In this document: positions 23,401 through 33,266 of the stretch, piece by piece
Position numbering within the stretch: the stretch's first letter is position 1
Layout: the number at the start of each line of letters is the position of its first letter
Assembly (NCBI GenBank): GCA_011317545.1
Contig: WUJK01000005.1
Span: forward strand, 1,550,001 to 1,614,000
Source of the DNA: Coniella vitis
Taxonomy: Eukaryota; Ascomycota; Sordariomycetes; Diaporthales; Schizoparmaceae
DNA: 64,000 nt
Direction: 5' to 3'
Program-made: the position numbers and the translations under genes
The notes under the pieces: generated by a model
What the model was told of the DNA's origin: nothing
The model's database searches: none
The model's input: the letters and a program-made list of their open reading frames with translations, nothing else

Positions 23401-24431
23401 TGTGTGTCTGTGCGATCGTAGCACACTGCGTTAAGAATATCCTCGTCACTGATCACACCTAATGCGCGGAAGACTATTGCAATAGGGATTTCCTTCTTGA
23501 CGTATGGCAACGTTGCTTGGATCGTCTGCCCGAACCCACCACGTGCTGTCTCGCCCTTGGCCTTGAGCTTGAGTGTCGTTGAGCTGATCAACCGGGAGCC
23601 CTTCTCGAGAGCACTTCGAATCTCAGCCTGGTACAGATCGGGGCTGGGCTGAGCCTTCTTGAAGACCTGAACGATGTTGGCAGCAGATCGCTCCTGCGCA
23701 ATGAGCACCTTTTCACTACCGTTGATGATGAAGTAACCACCCTGGTCATAGGGGCACTCGTTCAACATGAACAAGCCATCATCGTCCTCACCCCGCAAGT
23801 GGCAAATCTGGGACTTGACCATGATTGGGAGCTTGCCGATATAGATCATATCTCGCAAGTGTTCGGGCGTGCCCTTGTTCTTTTGCGTCGAGTCCTCTTC
23901 GGCCGACTCTTGATCCCACGCGATTGTGGTGGGTAGCTCGCCGGTTTCGTTGTAGTGCTGTTGTTGATCGCTGTCCATGTCATGCATCGCGACTTTTCTC
24001 TCTCTTGCGACGGAAACTGTCTTTGTTATCTTGACGTAGAGAGGGCATGAGTACGTGAGGTTGCGGTCGCGACACTCGTAGGGAAGCAGGTTCTTGATGC
24101 TGCCGTCTGCTTCCGTCAGAGTTGGGCGCGTCATCAAGATGTTGCCGAACTTGATTTCGTATCGGCGAATACGGGCAGGCTCGTCATCGTCGGTCTCTGG
24201 AAGGGTTTGGTCAAGGCTGACGGTCGAGTACTCGTCAATCAAAGACTGGACGGTGCTGTTGGTGAATTCGTCAAAGGAGTCGATTTGCTGGGAGACGAGA
24301 CCCTTTCTATTGAAGAAGGAGGAAATGACGGTCCAGCAGTCCTCGGCCGTGATGAAGCTGTCGTCGTATTCGCCCTCTTCTCCATCACCGTCAAAGTCAT
24401 TGTCCCACATGTCATCGCCGTAGTCCGCCAT
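20484..24431 (-). CDS. RPB2: DNA-directed RNA polymerase II second largest subunit RPB2
   Basis: Three exons: 24431-21993, 21937-20709 and 20646-20484 (1276 aa), the normal length for fungal RPB2. RPB2 forms, with RPB1, the active-site cleft of Pol II. Visible hallmarks include the acidic N-terminus MADYGDDMWDND, the catalytic-face segment [22 protein letters not shown], the hybrid-binding GDKFASRHGQKGT, the wall/anchor GGLRFGEMERDCMIAHGAAAFLKERL, and the C-terminal zinc site CEIC..CRPC, whose two halves lie on either side of intron 2. Intron 1 separates PDHNQ from SPRNTYQSAMGKQAMG, and intron 2 separates MTPIA from NLTKQTF. The frame is intact throughout, which makes it a good taxonomic marker. 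It ends ..FTDRSGVSIR. Confidence 0.98.
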
Positions 24432-26424
24432 CTTTACGGGGTGTTATGCTTCCGGAGCAGGCCGCGTTGACGAGAGGGAGCAAGGAGCGCAATGGTATCT
24501 GTCGGTGGACGTGGCGAGAACTCGATACCGTGTCAAGTTGGTGTGAGATCAGGGGCGCGTGGGTGAAAGCGTAGACTCGACACGGGAGGCGAACGGCAGG
24601 TGAAGCGGAAAGTGAGAGGCGATTAGAAATGGCTGGCAAGCACCAGACAGCTGGGTCGCATCGACTCCCAAGGCGCCCGCAGCTTCAGATCATCAAAAAG
24701 AATGGCGCGTGTGTGATGTACCGTCGTCAAAGGGAGCAGGTAAAACGGAGACAGAGGTCGGCAAGTCCGTTGCAGGTGACAGTTGGTGGATGAGGGTCGT
24801 GGCAGCAAAAGTCGTGTCGCTACACGCCGTTGTTGGGGGAATTTTGATGCCGCCGCTGTCTGGTTTGACGGGAGGCGACCTGATGCTGCATCAGAGCGCG
24901 CCCACTCCACGCTAGCCCGGTCTCGGTTAGCACCACTACTGCTACGTCTTGGGGCCGTGCCTGCCCGCCAGCTACTTCCAAGCTTATGTAACAGTGTGAT
25001 TCTAGCACTATGTAATCAGACCCACTATTTGCGGCGTGCAGTACAGTGTGGCGCACTTTATTGAGAGTCCAACGACACTTCGTTTCAGTAGAGAGGTCAT
25101 CGTGACGATTTGTATTTTCTTCCAGCCAAGCACAAACGGATAAAAGGCCTTGGCGCAACAATCTTTACATCTTATATGTGCTTTTCCTTTTCCAATCACA
25201 TAGCATATTTTGCTTTTATCGCTATACACCACAGGCATGACAGGCCCCCGATCCGCGGGACAATACACCGCGCCTAGACGACTTCTCAAGTGTAACCCCG
25301 CCGTGTAATGGCGAGTATTCAAATGCACGTTGCCTCCTTCGAAGGCCTTCTACTTGGGTCTTTCTGTGCTATCTCTCTAGGAATTGTTCGACGGATGGAG
25401 CAGATCCACCTTCATTCAGAGAGTAACACAGAGGCCGAAGTACTTCGTTGGCATGCAGAATGCTTGAATCGCTGGATGATTCCATATCCTATGAAACAAC
25501 CAGAGCACTAAAAGCGCCATAGGAGCATGTTATTTTGTTCTATTCAGGATGTAGCTCTCAGATGCCAGCCATAGCTCACAGTCATACCAAGTAATGTAGC
25601 AACCTGTACAACTTCTGCAACCGGCTTCTCATTTCGCATCCAGAGCATCTACCCGCTCTTACAAAACCGGGTGCATTACTTCTTGTGATTGGGCGTGGGC
25701 AGGTGTATCAAAGTAATACTCATGCCACTATAATTACCACAAGGGTCTTGGGTGCTGCTATGCGAGATGGGTCTGGAGAATTAACCAAACAGAGTAGTCA
25801 TCGGAGTGGTTCGTTCATGTCCCAATCACACAGATCATACGGCGACTTTTCTTTTCACAATCTATCTGCTAAACTCAGGTACTCTAGCAATAACCATGTG
25901 TTCCAAGTCATTTCTGTCTTTGTGCTGGCCTGGATAACGGACTGGCTTATATCTCTGATTATCAACAGTTTCAAATGGAGACCACGCAGTCACAAACGCG
26001 AGAAGAATGATCCAACATGATGATAAACGTCTTTTGAATTATATATAAAAATCAGCGATTCCCCACCGGCTTTTGTAGTTCGTGGTCCAGATATCCATCG
26101 AGGTTCTATGGCAAAGACTCGGAAGATATCTCGGCGTCCATTTCTATCGCGTGGAAGACTAGGCAAGGTAATCACAGCAAAAACCAGGTAACATCCTCAC
26201 GCACCGACCTTCATCCCCCGTTGCTACGATATTTATCCGAGTTCGATTTCAATCAACAAGATTGATTGACGCATTACAAGCGATGGTCCAATCCAAAAGC
26301 CTTTGCAAATTCGCCTCAAAGCGTATGTTGATACTAACAAGTGATTCTCGGTAGAGAGCTAAGCGTGCAAAACAAGAGACAGTAATAGCATTTACGTCCG
26401 GAGAACTGGACACCACCACTCAAT
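24432..26424. other. Intergenic stretch
   Basis: About 2 kb between the RPB2 start and the first Ser/His-rich gene. The first few hundred bases are GC-rich promoter or leader sequence for RPB2. Beyond about 25 kb the DNA is more AT-rich, and no gene, RNA or repeat is recognised. Confidence 0.55.
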
Positions 26425-27498
26425 ATGCCTTCCAGCTCTGAGAACCGATCCCTTGGCTCCAGGGAGGGGTCCCATCGATCTCACGAATCGTGCCCACAGC
26501 ACGGCAGAATCAGATGCGGCGTATGCAGACACAAACTCAAGCACGAAATCCTCGGGCCACTTCGAGAGCAACGACAAATAGACCGGAATCTGGGCTGTGG
26601 CCCACTCAGGCAGTCAGCCATTGAGTGGTTCTCCGGCTACATGGGCTCTGGCAGCGGACACTATCGGCGGATGTCTGATCATCAGTATGCGCCCAGTGGT
26701 GACGCAAGCGATACACAGAGCTACCACTCCACTCGGCCGTCTGGACAAGGAGGAGGCGGAGGCGGAGGAGGAGGCTTTGGTGGAGGTGGTCCTGGTGGTG
26801 GTGGAGGAGGAGGATTTGGAGGATTTGGACAAGGTGGCCCTGGAAGTCCCGGTTTCGCGTCACCGCCGCAGCCAGCGCCATTACCACTTACATACCCAAT
26901 GGGGTCAAGTATAGGCTCGAACCAGAGCTTCCATTCTGGGCAACAGGCCGGCAGCGTCTTTGGTGGCTCAAACGCTGGCTCTCATGCTCCATCCTTTGCA
27001 ATGCATCAGGGCAGCAGCCAAAGCTACCATTCACCAGCGCCGTCAGTTGGTGGAGGCTTTGCTGGTCCAACTTCAGCGCCTTTCATACCTGCATCTGGGC
27101 CCAATCAGGATGATAATCAGAGTCACCACTCAAGTCAGCCACGAGAAGGCGGCTACCAGGCTTCTATGGCAGGTTCCGGCCAAGGCTCCCGAGTTTCCGG
27201 AATGCATGGTGCTGGTAACCAGAGCTATCACTCGCCACAGCCTTCTATCGCCTCGGGGGCTCCAGGTCCTTCGTACCAGCACTCGCAAGGATTCCAGGGC
27301 CAACAACAACCTGTAGTGTCGAGCCAGACTTCGGGATCACAGCATCATGGCGGGGGAGGTAGCAGCCACCACGGTTCAAGCCACCACGGGTCGAGTCATC
27401 ACGGGTCCAATAGTCAGAGCCCCAGACGACACCGTAACCGAGGTGAGGGACAGCGCTCCAGGAAGGGAAAGGAAAAGGCGCATAATTCTAGCCACTGA
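26425..27498 (+). CDS. Ser/His/Gly-rich low-complexity protein with QS[YFH]HS repeats (copy A)
   Basis: Single open frame of 357 aa with no known domain. It starts MPSSSENRSLGS. A possible zinc knuckle follows: Cys23-x2-His26-x4-Cys31-x2-Cys34 (CPQHGRIRCGVC). A Gly-rich block spans residues 109-142. Five spaced copies of QS[YFH]HS lie at residues 98-102, 167-171, 199-203, 232-236 and 266-270, in Ser/Pro/Gln-rich context. Tandem GSSHH units occur at about 312-328, followed by a basic tail (PRRHRNRG..RSRKGKEK). No signal peptide or membrane span is seen, so it is probably an intracellular, disordered protein. The MPSS..RS.GS start and the His-Gly-Ser repeats are shared with the gene 1.7 kb downstream, which suggests a related pair. 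The function is unknown; metal or nucleic-acid binding is only a guess from composition. Confidence 0.7.
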   Translation: MPSSSENRSLGSREGSHRSHESCPQHGRIRCGVCRHKLKHEILGPLREQRQIDRNLGCGPLRQSAIEWFSGYMGSGSGHYRRMSDHQYAPSGDASDTQSYHSTRPSGQGGGGGGGGGFGGGGPGGGGGGGFGGFGQGGPGSPGFASPPQPAPLPLTYPMGSSIGSNQSFHSGQQAGSVFGGSNAGSHAPSFAMHQGSSQSYHSPAPSVGGGFAGPTSAPFIPASGPNQDDNQSHHSSQPREGGYQASMAGSGQGSRVSGMHGAGNQSYHSPQPSIASGAPGPSYQHSQGFQGQQQPVVSSQTSGSQHHGGGGSSHHGSSHHGSSHHGSNSQSPRRHRNRGEGQRSRKGKEKAHNSSH

Positions 27499-29213
27499 GA
27501 GACGGTCTCGGACTGTAGGAATTATAAAAAGAATACGTAAGGGCGTAATACCTTGGAGAACTTCAACAGGTTCTAGTAGTCATCATCACTGGAATGGGTG
27601 CGGTAGATAGTCAAACCGCGACTGCGCGGTAAAGGGGAATGAATATTGAACAGGCTTCGGTAATCCATGGATTATTTAACGATATTCTTGGCCTCATTGA
27701 TGATCTTGGCAAACTTTCAGTTCTATGTCATATTGAGTTATGGGCGTATTTTAAAAGCTTCAAACTCGAATGGCGGTGTTGGCTTTCGCAAATCAAGCCA
27801 CAGCCAAGCAATGGCAACACCTTACATACCAACAACAGACATGAGGATACCGAGGAGGCGCATACTTGTATGAACAAGTTTAGACCAGCTTAAAGCTTGT
27901 AATATGATTAAAGGGATGTATAGAGGGGCTTTTAGCCTGACATTGGTGGTTCGGCACCGCTCTTATAACCATGGTTACAGCATAAGTTTGTGGCCGGCTG
28001 CCGTGTATCGAGCTAAGATATTGCCATCCACGAGAACATAGCATTTAAATCCAGTTGTGACTGGCTGTATGGGATACTTTGAGCATCGTACCTCTACACA
28101 CTCATAAGATGTGAGCTCCAGGACGCCTGAGATTTTGTAGATGACTTACAATTGATCATGATACAAGAATGTAGACGGGGCCCGACTGCTTCCACATATA
28201 CCTGACTTTACTGATCAGACATTTACTACTCTGGCTGGCCAGTTGAACTGTGGAAGGCATATCTTGTTCATCACTCGATACTGCCTTGCGTGAAACGGTC
28301 ACGCCAGGTCTACGCTTCGACGGGTGTTCTCTTGGGCAGGTTGCAACGCACCACAACTGCCAACATTTCCGAAATGGTACCACCTCGTGAGAGGGCTTGG
28401 CCCTGGTCTGGACGTGACCGCATCGAGACGCAAGACTAGGCGGTGCGTGACACGGACAGAAAGAGGTGCTTGGATACAAAAGTGAAGTTGGCAGCCATTC
28501 CATCGTCCACTTTGGTCCGCTTGGAGAGCAAGTCACCTCCCAGCGCTCCTCGACATCTCAGTGGTGGGGGTTTAGGGTGAAGCCCTTGATCTTTGAAGCC
28601 CCAATGCGGACATCCCGAAATGCTTTTCTCTTTTCCCATCTTTCTCTTCTTCCTCTCTTTTACTCTCCTTGGTGTAGCTCCATCATCTACAGCTGAATCT
28701 TGCCCTTCTAGCGGTCTGAAGCTTGGTGACTCGCCGTGTAGATTTCACGAACAGTTCGAGCGTCGCTACCAGTGTTAACGAACCCACTTAGTAAGTCCTA
28801 TCGAACCTGTCATTCTCGCGGCACTAGACTTGATGAACCTGATACGTTCAAATTCGTTATGCAGCACCACTACATGAATGCAGACATTGGCGCTGCTTGC
28901 TCTTCCAATCCACTGATATGCATCAATCACCGCCATGCGTGATGTGGGCACGGCGCAGAGAAACGCATATAAACAAACACACACAACACGATGAACAGTC
29001 CGTCAGTGTGTTTCTTTCTAGAGAAAAGAATGTCCAGATATGTTTGTTCCCCTCCTAGGAAAGGGAAACCGCAGAGAATAAATCATCACTATCAAATCTA
29101 CAACACTTCCAGCATATGCAGACGGCGGTGATTCCAGTACCGCCAGGAAGTATCACGTTGTCGCTAGTAGCTACAGCAGCCTCGGAGGTCTTCGAATAAG
29201 GTACAAGACCACG
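27499..29213. other. Intergenic stretch between the Ser/His-rich genes
   Basis: About 1.7 kb without a supported gene. Open frames are short and unlike known proteins. It should contain the 3' end of copy A and the promoter of copy B. Confidence 0.5.
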
Positions 29214-29918
29214 ATGCCTAGTAGCCATAATGGGAGTAGATCCCAAGGATCCAACCACGGATCCAACCACGGGTCCAACCACGGGTCCAACCACGGGTCC
29301 CATCACTCTAATCACTCTAATCACTCTCGCCAGTCTCGCCAGTCTCACCAGAGTCACCACTCTCAACACTCCAACCACTCTCATCAGTCTCAGCACAGTC
29401 ACCACTCTCAACATTCCCATCATAGCAGCAACAACAACAACGGCACCAGTTTGCCTCCTCATGCTTCTCCTCTTCCTCCACCACCACCACCACCGCCCTC
29501 CATTTCCCACCCTCCATCGTCCTTCGCCGGCTTCTCACACCACTCGCACTACTCACAAGATCCCCCAGTCCATTTCGACGCCCCCAACCAACACCAACAC
29601 CAACAGAACCGAACAAGCTACTCCCAGCAACAACTAAGAGACATGTCCACGCGCGCACCGAAGCCGATCCAGTATTTCTCTGGAAGAGTCCCCTTCCGCC
29701 AGGGCCAGCCGTCGCGTATGCGGCCGGGAGCCAGGCCCGGCTTCATGACTTGGATGGCGGGGGGCTCGGTGCCTTTGGGGCGGGGGGATGCACATGGAGG
29801 AGGTGGCCGTGGCGGCGGCTATTCGATGGGGACATCTGCTAGCTCATTGTCATCTCGTGGCGCGCAGGGTCGAGAAGGGGAAAATGGGGCGGGCAGTCAT
29901 CATGGGAGCCATCACTGA
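29214..29918 (+). CDS. Ser/His-rich tandem-repeat protein (copy B)
   Basis: Open frame of 234 aa starting MPSSHNGSRSQGS. Residues about 12-31 are tandem Gly-Ser-Asn-His units coded by a 12-nt repeat. Residues 32-72 are a dense SxH/SHHS array coded by 9-nt units (HSNHSNHSRQSRQSHQSHHS and onward). A Pro run, a His/Gln-rich stretch, and a less repetitive region RAPKPIQYFSGRVPFRQGQP (about residues 145-164) follow. It then has an Arg/Gly-rich part and ends GSHHGSHH. No signal peptide or transmembrane segment is seen. The shared start signature, repeat type and strand link it to copy A. No function can be assigned. A purely repeat-driven open frame is possible for the first half, but the non-repetitive C-terminal half argues for a real gene. 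Confidence 0.6.
   Translation: MPSSHNGSRSQGSNHGSNHGSNHGSNHGSHHSNHSNHSRQSRQSHQSHHSQHSNHSHQSQHSHHSQHSHHSSNNNNGTSLPPHASPLPPPPPPPPSISHPPSSFAGFSHHSHYSQDPPVHFDAPNQHQHQQNRTSYSQQQLRDMSTRAPKPIQYFSGRVPFRQGQPSRMRPGARPGFMTWMAGGSVPLGRGDAHGGGGRGGGYSMGTSASSLSSRGAQGREGENGAGSHHGSHH
29247..29304. repeat. 12-nt tandem repeat coding for GSNH units
   Basis: Four to five units of the type GGATCCAACCAC / GGGTCCAACCAC in a row inside copy B, nearly identical at the DNA level. That points to recent expansion. Confidence 0.85.
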
Positions 29919-30397
29919 GAGTAAGCACAAACAAGTGCTGAGCTCATGCAAGAGTAAAGTTGAGTGTGAAGGGCAGTGCAGCCAGCTGCTGGTAAGATGA
30001 GGGGTGTAGTTGTGATGGCAAGAGATATGCTAAAATCAAAATATTAAACAAGCCGACCACCCTTGTCCTACATTGAGCTGAGACGAATAACCCCAAGTGT
30101 TGATCCCTGGGAAAGTCACATCAACCATTCAGCTCTAGTAGAAATGGATCCGTAGCCACTAGAAGGTCTTTTCAGAGTACAGTGACGGTGCAACCATACA
30201 CTTGGTCATTGGTTCAAGAGCCTTCAGATACATGAAGTCATTTACGTACACAGGTTATATGCAGGCTGACGACATGGACGCATGGACGGGTGTATATCAT
30301 GACATCTCGCTTGCTTTCACAAATGTTGTAGAAAAAGATATTAATTTGAGGGAAGATGGATGGAAATCGGATCATGCAGCCAATGCACAGGATGCCA
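29919..30397. other. Intergenic gap between convergent genes
   Basis: About 480 nt between copy B and the indoleamine dioxygenase stop codon. Only 3' untranslated sequence is expected and nothing else is seen. Confidence 0.55.
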
Positions 30398-31930
30398 TCA
30401 GCCAGTGTTGCAGATACCACCGTATTCATCCTCCATGGTCCATGTGGCCGCCAGACCCGCAACCTCAACCTCCTCGACAGGCCGCTCCTCCTTGCCCAAG
30501 AAGAAATCGCCTTTGCCTTCCATGCGAGGAAGCCGGCTCATGTACCTCTTGGCCCATTCATAGACGGCAATCTCGCCCGTCTCATCGCGCGCCTGCTTCA
30601 AGAAGGCCATGAGCTGCGTGCCACCCGTGCCCTTCAGGTCCTTCCTGTCAGACGTTTCCAAGGCGATTCCTTGTGGGCCCTTTTGGGCGGTTGGCTGCGG
30701 CTGGCGGGAAGCAGTCGCGAGGTTGAGGCGCTGCTTGCGAACAGCCTCTGGGCTGCGGCTGCGGCTGCGAGCGCGCACAGCCTTGGAGGGCAGGACAATG
30801 TAGCGCGTGACAATGTTGATGTGGCGGTCGCGCAGCTTGCTGAGCATTGCCAAGCAGCCATCATACGCGACGCGCAGCTCGACATTGCCAGGGCGCTCGT
30901 TGACGAATTCGCGAATGTTGGCGATGGAGGCCACGTCCTCGAGGAAGCGCGCATGCGGACCGGGCATATACTTGCGCATCTCCTTGATGAAGTTGTGCTG
31001 GGGCGCGGGGGCTCTGCCACGGTCTGCCTCGGCGTCGCCAACATCGTCCTTGGCAGCATCGCGCTTCACGCCAGTGGGGCGGTGCTCGATGCCCAGAACG
31101 AGGTCAAAGAATTGGATGATGGAGCTTTGCGCGTTGCTGCCACCGCTGTATTGTCGAAACTCGCCACGGCCAGAATCGTCCATCTCGTAAAGGACACCGT
31201 TTGGAAGACCAGCTTCGGCCATGTTCTTACTTCCGGCCAAAAAGGGGCGGATGCGGTCGTAAAAGACGGTTGGGTGGCAATGGTCGTGCATGCGGCCGAG
31301 AAGAGAGCCAACTTCGGCAAGACGCTCAGCAAAGGTGTGCAAGCAGCGAAGCACGGTGGCGTCATCCCCGTTGCGCGCAGCAGCAATGGCTGTCAACATG
31401 AGCGGGATGATGGGCGCGGCGCGAGCCTCGATGGCAACAGAGACGAGGTAGAACCACGACTCGTCCGTGGCACCGGTAAAGGTGTGGAGGGTGGCGAGGT
31501 TCTCGAGCTCGTCAAGAGGCTCGTCCACAAAGAGCAGCTTGAAGTTCCAGAGGCAGAGACCGGCGTAGGTGGCGACAGGCGGCACCTCGAGGTACTCGGA
31601 GATCTCAAGCAGCGGGACGGAAATGGCAGGCGGCAGACGCTCACTGGGGCTGTCACCACCCCAGATGTAGCCGTGCGCCATGAAGATCAGCAGGCTGTAG
31701 GCCCTCCGCCATTCCGCATCGTGTTCCAGACCGGTGGTGGAGAGGACGGGCAGGCGGTCGATGACACCGCGCAGACGGCCGCTGAGAATCAGAGCCTGCA
31801 GGTTGGCTGCGACAGCCTCCCACTTGTTGTAGTACGGATCTGGCAGCCTCGTCAGCGGCAGGACTTCGGGCAGGAAGCCATGCGTGGGAGAGATGCCATA
31901 GTCGGACAGCTTGGGGATGGGAGGAAGCAT
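30398..31930 (-). CDS. BNA2: Indoleamine 2,3-dioxygenase
   Basis: Intronless 510-aa frame starting MLPPIPKLSDYGISPTHGFLP, the usual fungal IDO start. The enzyme is a cytosolic heme protein that opens the indole ring of L-tryptophan to N-formylkynurenine, the first step of the kynurenine route to NAD. Landmarks are YIWGGDSPSERLPPAISVPL, LATLHTFTGATDESWFYL, RPFLAGSKNMAEAGLPNGV, the RQYSGGSNAQSSIIQFFDLVLG substrate and heme loop (about residues 259-280), and the proximal heme His326 in YMPGPHARFLEDV. It is longer than mammalian IDO (about 400 aa) because of an insert around residues 290-311 and a C-terminal extension of about 100 residues that begins with an RS-type stretch (VRARSRSRSPEAVRKQ). 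The frame stays open 139 codons upstream, but that part is pyrimidine-tract translation. It is divergent from VPS23. Confidence 0.95.
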   Translation of the reverse strand: MLPPIPKLSDYGISPTHGFLPEVLPLTRLPDPYYNKWEAVAANLQALILSGRLRGVIDRLPVLSTTGLEHDAEWRRAYSLLIFMAHGYIWGGDSPSERLPPAISVPLLEISEYLEVPPVATYAGLCLWNFKLLFVDEPLDELENLATLHTFTGATDESWFYLVSVAIEARAAPIIPLMLTAIAAARNGDDATVLRCLHTFAERLAEVGSLLGRMHDHCHPTVFYDRIRPFLAGSKNMAEAGLPNGVLYEMDDSGRGEFRQYSGGSNAQSSIIQFFDLVLGIEHRPTGVKRDAAKDDVGDAEADRGRAPAPQHNFIKEMRKYMPGPHARFLEDVASIANIREFVNERPGNVELRVAYDGCLAMLSKLRDRHINIVTRYIVLPSKAVRARSRSRSPEAVRKQRLNLATASRQPQPTAQKGPQGIALETSDRKDLKGTGGTQLMAFLKQARDETGEIAVYEWAKRYMSRLPRMEGKGDFFLGKEERPVEEVEVAGLAATWTMEDEYGGICNTG

Positions 31931-33266
31931 GACTTGGTCGTGGCGGGTGTCGATGCAGCCGAACGAAGAAGGTGTGTTGGTGGAAGACGGTACAAAGAGT
32001 TCCTGACGCAAGGAGTATACAGAATCTGCTCTGATATACTCCTCAGCCGTGCGAAGACTCTTGCTGTGCCGGCATGCGCGAGCGGATGGGCAAGTTGAAG
32101 ACTGCTGCTGGAGACTGGAGGTGACAATGATGCGCAGGAGGAGGAGGAAAAGTAGAAGGGAGAGAAGCGGGAGGAGGAGAAGAGGAAGATCAGACCACCG
32201 CCAAAGTGACAGGGGCCATGACTTATAGCAGAAACAGCATCGAAACAGCGCTCGGCCTTTGCGGTTGAATAATGGAGAAACTGTTGACAAATCTGGTGGT
32301 GTGCTAGATTGGCTGTGACAATGCCTTCTGCTGATGCGCGAGCCCACTCTCCATCCACACAGCCGCCTAAGCGGTCCAATTCCATCATCGCTTTTTCCTC
32401 TCCAGGCAGCCTGGGCGGCGAGGCAACGGCCCAGAGAGCGCCTTCCCGACGGCTCCGCGACCGGCTACGAAAAATCAATCTTTCGGATCCGTTCCGGCGA
32501 TCGATTGCTCGATTGATTGATTAGCTCATCAGATACCGATGCGCCTGCTTACATAGTACAGCATCTACGTGGGCCGCACTACTATGTACTACTGTGTATG
32601 TACTACATGTAAAAGAGGACATTTGGTGCACTTCTTGTCGCATGATTCGAGGTGAGATGGCTGTCTTCGCTGTGGAGCCTCGAGCCATTGTCTTAGCGGA
32701 TTGGTACACAGGAAATCAATCTTGCTCTGGAGAACAGTGAAGGGATTTGAATAAAACAGGATGGTGGCACAGATGAATTGCATGTTTCAATACTACATAG
32801 TACCCGGCGAAACTCATTCGCGGGTGACTCGGGCCCCCAAGAGATGGCAGGTGTCCTATGAGTAAGCTGCGAGCGAGAGCATCCTTGCAAGATCGGGCGC
32901 TAGCGGAGGCCCCGGCGCCGGCTCCTTTGTCAACCGCACGTGCCCGTTCACCCCGCCCAAGTTCCAGTTCCGCTGCCTATTACCACAGTATGTACTTGAC
33001 GCTGTGGAACCAGCTTATTACCCTTGCACCCCCCGAGCTACAGGGCAGGTCCCGCTAAAACTGGGGCTTCGCTGGCTGCCAGACTGCCTGGCAGCCTGTG
33101 GGTTGCTCTGGAGCAACGCCGAACAGGCCCCAGTGATGCAACACCACGATGCAGCATCGCCAGTCAACCTCGTCGCCCTCAGCCCAGACACCGACGCCGA
33201 CTTCCTCCCTTCCTCACTCTACCATGAGCCGGTGATGACCACGTTCCTCACGACCAGCAATCCACC
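31931..33266. promoter_or_regulatory. Divergent promoter region, IDO / VPS23
   Basis: 1.3 kb between start codons. Next to the IDO start there is a long purine tract on the plus strand (32128-32192), that is, a CT-rich leader for IDO. Three copies of the dispersed motif occur (32551-32558, 32580-32587, 32795-32802). Confidence 0.55.

Noticed and set aside
20891..23462. Long plus-strand frames across RPB2
   Set aside because: Antisense shadows of a fully conserved RPB2 coding frame.
29055..29510. Minus-strand frame opposite copy B rich in Val/Met/Arg
   Set aside because: It is the antisense reading of the Ser/His repeat array and continues into non-coding DNA.
30356..32098. 580-codon plus-strand frame opposite IDO
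   Set aside because: Antisense shadow of the IDO gene; the minus-strand frame has all IDO motifs.
31931..32347. In-frame N-terminal extension of IDO by 139 codons with a Leu-rich hydrophobic stretch
   Set aside because: The Leu run comes from a CT-rich leader tract, and conserved IDO sequence starts exactly at the chosen Met (MLPPIP).
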